Shown: in pieces, positions 13,183 through 16,984 of the stretch
Layout: each line of letters opens with the position of its first letter
Position numbering within the stretch: the stretch's first letter is position 1
Assembly (NCBI GenBank): GCA_903834855.1
Contig: CAILKS010000013.1
Location: 1-16,984, forward strand
Origin: an uncultured bacterium
GTDB taxonomy: Bacteria > Patescibacteriota > Minisyncoccia > Phycocordibacterales > UBA5272
Direction: 5' to 3'
Length of the DNA: 16,984 bases
The notes under the pieces: model-generated
What the model saw: the letters and a program-made list of their open reading frames with translations, nothing else
Databases searched by the model: none
Told to the model about the DNA's origin: nothing
Program-made: the position numbers and the translations under genes

Positions 13183-14151
13183 ATGTCAAAATTAATTTAT
13201 ATTACACGAGCTATTGGAGAGGTTGGAGTTCAAATTATGAAAGATAATGGTTATACAGTTGATATTGGCACCAGTATTGACGCACCATCAAAAGATGAAT
13301 TAATAAAAACATTATCACAAAAACCATACGATGCGCTGGTTTCATTTTTAACTGATCATGTTGATAAAGATGTTTTTGACGCATGCCCTACTATAAAAAT
13401 AGTTGCTAATTATGCTGTCGGTTTTAATAATATTAATTTAGAAGATGCAAAAGAAAGAGGTATTGTTGTAACTAATACCCCAGGATGTTCATCACGCGCA
13501 GTAGCTGAACAGGCGATAGCCCTTATTCTTTCATTAACAACAAGAGCAACCGAAGGAGATGAATATATTAGATCTGGTAAATTTACTGGTTGGTCACCAA
13601 CCCTGCTAAACGGAGTTGATTTGTCAGGAAAGACAATTGGAATTTTAGGTGGCGGAGCAATTGGGCAAGAAGTTGCTTCTATTTTACATTTTGGTTTTAA
13701 TTGTCCAATCATTTATTCTGACATTAAAGAAAATGAATTTTTTAAAGAAAAATTAAAGGCTGCCTTTGTTGATAAAGAGACATTACTTAAAACAAGCGAT
13801 ATTGTCTCTCTTCATGTGCCGCTGCTTCCAACAACTAAGCATTTAATAAATAAAGAATCTTTAAGTTTAATGAAAAAAGATGCATTTTTAATTAATACTT
13901 CTCGTGGTCCTGTTATTGATGAAGTCGCATTAGTAGAAGCTCTTAAAAATGGAGTTATAAAAGGAGCTGGACTTGATGTTTTTGAATTTGAACCAGCAAT
14001 TACAGAAGGATTGGAAGATATTCCAGATGTAGTACTAACTCCACACATTGCATCCTCTCGCGCCAGTGTTCGCCTTGAGATGACAAAGATAGTTGGACAA
14101 AATGTTGTCTCCTTTTTTGAAAAAGGACAGGCAATAAATCCGGTTAATTAA
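13183..14151 (+). CDS. D-isomer-specific 2-hydroxyacid dehydrogenase
   Basis: 322 residues with the full family architecture. The NAD-binding GGGAIG is at 156-161 and D180 at the end of the next strand favours NADH over NADPH. The catalytic triad is R241 (TSRGP), E270 (FEFEP) and H288 (TPHIASS). Members act as glyoxylate/hydroxypyruvate reductase, D-lactate dehydrogenase or phosphoglycerate dehydrogenase, and sequence alone does not separate them securely. Context offers two readings. With glycerate kinase in the same operon it may interconvert hydroxypyruvate and D-glycerate. Directly after pyruvate kinase it may reduce pyruvate to D-lactate and reoxidise NADH in a fermenter. There is no C-terminal ACT domain, which argues against a serine-pathway PGDH. 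The gap to the preceding gene is nine bases. Confidence 0.9.
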   Translation: MSKLIYITRAIGEVGVQIMKDNGYTVDIGTSIDAPSKDELIKTLSQKPYDALVSFLTDHVDKDVFDACPTIKIVANYAVGFNNINLEDAKERGIVVTNTPGCSSRAVAEQAIALILSLTTRATEGDEYIRSGKFTGWSPTLLNGVDLSGKTIGILGGGAIGQEVASILHFGFNCPIIYSDIKENEFFKEKLKAAFVDKETLLKTSDIVSLHVPLLPTTKHLINKESLSLMKKDAFLINTSRGPVIDEVALVEALKNGVIKGAGLDVFEFEPAITEGLEDIPDVVLTPHIASSRASVRLEMTKIVGQNVVSFFEKGQAINPVN

Positions 14152-14158
14152 ATTTTTT

Positions 14159-14761
14159 ATGAACCAAAAATTTTTTCAATCTCCGCCAACTCAAGAAACA
14201 GAGGAAAGTAAATTGGAGAAAAATATTCGTGTTATAGAAAATCTAAAGTGTAGCTTAGAGGGAAGAGTGGGAATGATTCTAGTTCTTTTAGGTTTAAGGC
14301 CAGCGACAAGTTTAGATATTTTTATTAATGATGAAAATTTAGAATCAGTTAAACAGAAATTAAAAGAAGCCAATTTATTTTTTGATGATATAACAAAACC
14401 ACCCTTTGAAAACAAGGAAATGGTTGCATCTTTAATTGTAGCCAAAGAGCAGTCTAATGCTTCAGTTGCAGCTTTTTTATTTAAAGATTTAAATAAAAAC
14501 CAAAAAGAAATCGCCCTATATATGGGGCATCCAGAGACGTCCGCGGGAGCTTTTGTTGGTGCAAAGAAAAAAATTGGAGACGAAGAAAAATTTAAAATCT
14601 TTAAAGATCATAATATTTCTCAATCAGTGGCGGGTTTTGTTTTATCGCACGATAACTGGCAAGAAGAAATTAAAACTGCAGAAAACTGGTGTGAAGTTTT
14701 AAAATTAAAAGCCCCAGAACTTTATAAAAAAGTTATGGATACGGAAAAAATCGAACAATAG
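14159..14761 (+). CDS. Conserved-looking cytosolic protein of unknown function
   Basis: 200 residues that I cannot place in a family. There is no signal peptide and no convincing membrane segment; residues 36-50 (GRVGMILVLLGLRPA) are the most hydrophobic. Residues 85-160 alternate predicted strands and helices (MVASLIVAKEQ, SVAAFLFKD, EIALYMGHPETSAGAFVG, SVAGFVLSHDNW), suggesting a compact alpha/beta domain. The GHPETSAGAF and LSHDNW segments are the best candidates for conserved motifs. It is the last gene of the glycerate-to-pyruvate operon, seven bases after the dehydrogenase. It is followed by 104 bases without a gene and without a strong terminator. Confidence 0.75.
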   Translation: MNQKFFQSPPTQETEESKLEKNIRVIENLKCSLEGRVGMILVLLGLRPATSLDIFINDENLESVKQKLKEANLFFDDITKPPFENKEMVASLIVAKEQSNASVAAFLFKDLNKNQKEIALYMGHPETSAGAFVGAKKKIGDEEKFKIFKDHNISQSVAGFVLSHDNWQEEIKTAENWCEVLKLKAPELYKKVMDTEKIEQ

Positions 14762-14841
14762 GACAAATTTAATACAAAAGATGACCTAAAAGCAGTTTAA
14801 AATTTGTTGAAAAGATTGTTTTTTCTAAAGTTTAGAACTTG

Positions 14842-14850
14842 TGCTATAAT
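14842..14850 (+). promoter_or_regulatory. Extended -10 promoter of pyrG
   Basis: TGC-TATAAT, a consensus -10, ends 15 bases before the ATG at 14866. It predicts a leader of under ten bases. It also rules out the in-frame TTG at 14839, which lies upstream of the -10. Confidence 0.7.
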
Positions 14851-14865
14851 ACAGCAATATTAAAC

Positions 14866-16548
14866 ATGAAGCGCCACAAATATATCTTTGTTGTCGGGGG
14901 CGTTATGTCAGGGGTTGGTAAAGGAATTACCACCTCGTCTATTGGGACCATTTTTCAAGCTAAAGGTTACAGTGTAAATATAATAAAAGCAGATCCATAT
15001 TTGAATGTGGATGCTGGAACAATGAATCCAACAGAACATGGAGAGGTTTTTGTTTTAAATAGTGGACTAGAAACTGATCAAGATATGGGAAACTATGAAA
15101 GATTCCTTAATCGTGACGCACATGAATTGGACTATATGACCTCTGGAATGGTTTATAGTTCTGTTATTAAACGTGAACGTGAACTTGGCTATAAGGGTAA
15201 ATGTGTTGAAGCTGTTCCTCATATTCGTGAAGAAATAACTTCACGAATAATTGAAAGTGCTAAAAAAAGTAAGTCTGATATTTCTATAATAGAAATTGGT
15301 GGAACAATAGGGGACTATCAGAATATTATGTTTATTGAAGCAGCTCGAGTTCTTAAATTGGAAAATCCAGATGACGTCGCTATTATTATGGTTTCATTCT
15401 TACCTATTCCAGGTACTCTTGGAGAAATGAAATCAAAGCCAACACAAAACGCCATAAGACAACTTAATTCTTATGGATTAAATGCTGACTTTATTATTGC
15501 TCGTAGTGAATTCCCACTGGATGATCGTAGAAAAGAAAAAATTGCAATTTCTTGTAATGTTCCAGCTTCACGTATTATTTCTGCACCAGATATTGAAAGT
15601 ATTTATGATGTTCCAGAAAATTTTGAAAAAGATAAATTGAGTGAAATGATTGAAAAGATGTTACATATGAAGACACGTAAGATGGATTTATCCGCCTGGT
15701 CAGCTTTTGTTCGTAAGGTTAAAAATACAAAAAAAGAAGTAACAATAGCAATTGTTGGAAAATATTTTGATACAGGAGATTTTGTTTTGTCGGATGCTTA
15801 TGTTTCTGTTATTGAGGCTATAAAGTTTTCTGCCTACGCACAAGGTGCAAAACCAAAAATCATTTGGATGAATTCAAAGAATTTTGAAGGTGATAGTAAA
15901 AAAGCTGAAAACTTTTGTAAAATGCAGTTCAAGAAAGTTGATGGAATTATAGTACCAGGCGGGTTTGGTGAAACTGGAGTAGAGGGAAAAATGCGTGTTA
16001 TTAAATATGCTCGTGAAAATAAAGTCCCATATTTTGGTTTATGTTACGGCATGCAATTAATGGTTGTAGAATATGCTAGAAATAAAGCTAATTTGGCCGG
16101 GTCTCACACAACAGAAATTAATAAAGAAGCAAAATATCCAGTAATTGATATTATGGAAACTCAAAAGAAACACATGAAAGATGGTAACTATGGTGGATCT
16201 ATGAGATTAGGTGAATATCCTTGTGTATTAAAAGATGGAAGTATTGCCAAAAAAGCTTATCAAAATGCAAGTTGGGGGAAAGAAGTTGGTGGTAAGTATT
16301 CAATCAGTGAGCGTCATCGTCATAGATTTGAAGTTAATAATAAATATACAGAAGATTTAAAAAAGGTTGGTCTTATTTTTTCTGGTACTTCACCAGACGG
16401 AAGTCTTATGGAAATAGCAGAGCTTCCAAAGTCAGTTCACCCATTTTTCTTAGGTACACAATTTCATCCAGAATTCTTAGCTCGTCCGCTTGATCCACAT
16501 CCACTATTCACTGAATTTATAAAAGTTGCATTAGTTTCTAAAAAGTAA
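14866..16548 (+). CDS. pyrG: CTP synthase
   Basis: Makes CTP from UTP, ATP and glutamine. 560 residues, full length for the family. The N-terminal synthetase domain begins with KYIFVVGGVMSGVGKG, the ATP-binding loop, and includes DPYLNVDAGTMNPTEHGEVFVL and IEIGGTIGDYQ. The C-terminal glutamine amidotransferase domain has GGFGETG, the nucleophile C393 in GLCYGMQ, and the H534/E536 pair in FHPEF. The start is taken at 14866 because MKRHKYIFVVGG is the usual family beginning and the -10 hexamer lies just upstream. It appears to be a single-gene unit with its own promoter. Confidence 0.97.
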   Translation: MKRHKYIFVVGGVMSGVGKGITTSSIGTIFQAKGYSVNIIKADPYLNVDAGTMNPTEHGEVFVLNSGLETDQDMGNYERFLNRDAHELDYMTSGMVYSSVIKRERELGYKGKCVEAVPHIREEITSRIIESAKKSKSDISIIEIGGTIGDYQNIMFIEAARVLKLENPDDVAIIMVSFLPIPGTLGEMKSKPTQNAIRQLNSYGLNADFIIARSEFPLDDRRKEKIAISCNVPASRIISAPDIESIYDVPENFEKDKLSEMIEKMLHMKTRKMDLSAWSAFVRKVKNTKKEVTIAIVGKYFDTGDFVLSDAYVSVIEAIKFSAYAQGAKPKIIWMNSKNFEGDSKKAENFCKMQFKKVDGIIVPGGFGETGVEGKMRVIKYARENKVPYFGLCYGMQLMVVEYARNKANLAGSHTTEINKEAKYPVIDIMETQKKHMKDGNYGGSMRLGEYPCVLKDGSIAKKAYQNASWGKEVGGKYSISERHRHRFEVNNKYTEDLKKVGLIFSGTSPDGSLMEIAELPKSVHPFFLGTQFHPEFLARPLDPHPLFTEFIKVALVSKK

Positions 16549-16554
16549 ACCTTG

Positions 16555-16577
16555 TCATGATATAATATATTTCATGA
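16555..16577 (+). promoter_or_regulatory. Promoter and candidate operator of the RhuM-type gene
   Basis: A TG-A-TATAAT extended -10 ends seven bases before the ATG at 16574. It is framed by two TCATGA hexamers (16555-16560 and 16572-16577), forming an imperfect palindrome over the -10, the predicted start of transcription and the start codon. This is a plausible site for autoregulation by the DNA-binding product. Confidence 0.5.
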
Positions 16578-16984
16578 AAGATAATTCTAATCTCCCACAT
16601 ATTCATATACAAGATCAGCCTAAACTTGTGAAAGAGGGTGTATTTATTATTGATAACGAAGTTTGGAGTACACAGAAAAGAATAGCTAGAATTTATGGCC
16701 GCAGTGTTCCAACAATAAATGATCACTTAAAAAAGATGTATAGAGAAAAAGAGCTAATTAAATCTATGACAGAAAGGGCCCTAATGGTTACTCAAAAGGA
16801 AGGTAAGAAAGAAGTTGCCCGTAAGACTTATGTTTACAATACTGATATTGTTATTGCTGTAGGTTTTCGTGTTAAAGGAGAATGGGGCAAAGAATTTCGT
16901 ATTTGGGCAAGAGAAGTTGTTAGAGAAAGCTATGATCCATTAGAACAAATTAAACATCTTATCGTTCGTAGATTTAAATCTTAG
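16574..16984 (+). CDS. Short RhuM-family (virulence-associated) DNA-binding protein
   Basis: 136 residues resembling the N-terminal part of RhuM proteins. A winged or helix-turn-helix segment near 28-60 reads VWSTQKRIARIYGRSVPTI and so on, close to the TQKQMAELFGVTVPTINEHL pattern of the family. It is followed by the family block YNTDIVIAVGFRVKG-GKEFRIWAREVVRE at about 91-120. Typical RhuM proteins run to about 330 residues; here the stop comes soon after that block, at the very end of the window, so the rest of the family domain is missing. No other function is known for this family beyond association with pathogenicity islands and toxin-like or phage genes. The short form could be a stand-alone regulator, a truncated remnant, or the 5' part of a gene broken by a frameshift beyond the window. 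Confidence 0.78.
   Translation: MKDNSNLPHIHIQDQPKLVKEGVFIIDNEVWSTQKRIARIYGRSVPTINDHLKKMYREKELIKSMTERALMVTQKEGKKEVARKTYVYNTDIVIAVGFRVKGEWGKEFRIWAREVVRESYDPLEQIKHLIVRRFKS

Noticed and set aside
14763..14807. Inverted repeat ACAAATTT/AAATTTGT before pyrG as terminator
   Set aside because: Arms of eight AT-rich bases are separated by 29 bases, too weak and too far apart to support.
14839..14865. Upstream TTG start extending pyrG by nine residues
   Set aside because: The TATAAT of the promoter lies inside that extension, and family members begin at the MKRHKYIFVVGG-type start at 14866.
1..16984. UGA recoded as glycine (Gracilibacteria/Absconditabacteria code)
   Set aside because: No conserved gene contains an in-frame TGA and all align to full length with the standard code.

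Overview
The window looks like part of a streamlined, AT-rich bacterial chromosome. The best guess is a Candidate Phyla Radiation (Patescibacteria) genome, probably Parcubacteria. The grounds are compact operons with gaps of 2-17 bases, tRNA genes without encoded CCA, almost no Shine-Dalgarno sequences, start codons only a few bases after extended -10 promoters, and divergent or shortened core enzymes (for example a 258-residue pyruvate kinase). This assignment is inference from gene content, not from a marker phylogeny.

Layout. Positions 1-382 (minus strand) hold a partial tRNA-Arg(UCU) and a complete tRNA-Val(UAC). The space between them is packed with hairpins and partial copies of the tRNA-Val 3' end. 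A divergent rluA-type pseudouridine synthase gene (409-1141) is split by a +1 frameshift in a run of five G. It is followed by rplS (1284-1712) with a clear terminator, and then tRNA-Leu(GAG). Positions 1884-2160 repeat the arrangement seen next to tRNA-Val: a terminator hairpin, an inverted copy of the tRNA-Leu 3' end, a second hairpin with the same base sequence as at the first locus, and three direct copies of the tRNA-Leu T-arm. Next come a small secreted protein on the minus strand (2247-2636) and tRNA-His (2769-2840).

From 2946 to 5523 lies a four-gene membrane cluster: a small three-helix membrane protein, a ferric-reductase-like di-heme/FAD/NAD(P)H oxidoreductase, an anchored extracytoplasmic cytochrome b5 domain, and a small anchored acidic-tail protein. 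Together they look like a trans-membrane electron-export module. From 5597 to 9808 a second operon encodes a phosphomannose-isomerase-type cupin, a membrane-tethered GH130 enzyme, a double-GH130 protein and a HAD protein resembling eukaryote-type phosphomannomutase. This would form a coherent route from beta-mannoside to mannose-1-P, mannose-6-P and fructose-6-P. From 9888 to 14761 a third operon encodes glycerate 2-kinase, enolase, a minimal pyruvate kinase, a D-2-hydroxyacid dehydrogenase and an unknown protein. This is lower glycolysis with an entry from glycerate and a possible D-lactate exit. The window ends with pyrG (14866-16548) and a short RhuM-type DNA-binding protein (16574-16984) whose promoter carries a candidate autoregulatory operator.

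The most novel signal is non-coding: the paired tRNA-tail arrays downstream of tRNA-Val and tRNA-Leu. They share a 14-base core and a hairpin architecture, but each carries copies of its own neighbouring tRNA's 3' end.
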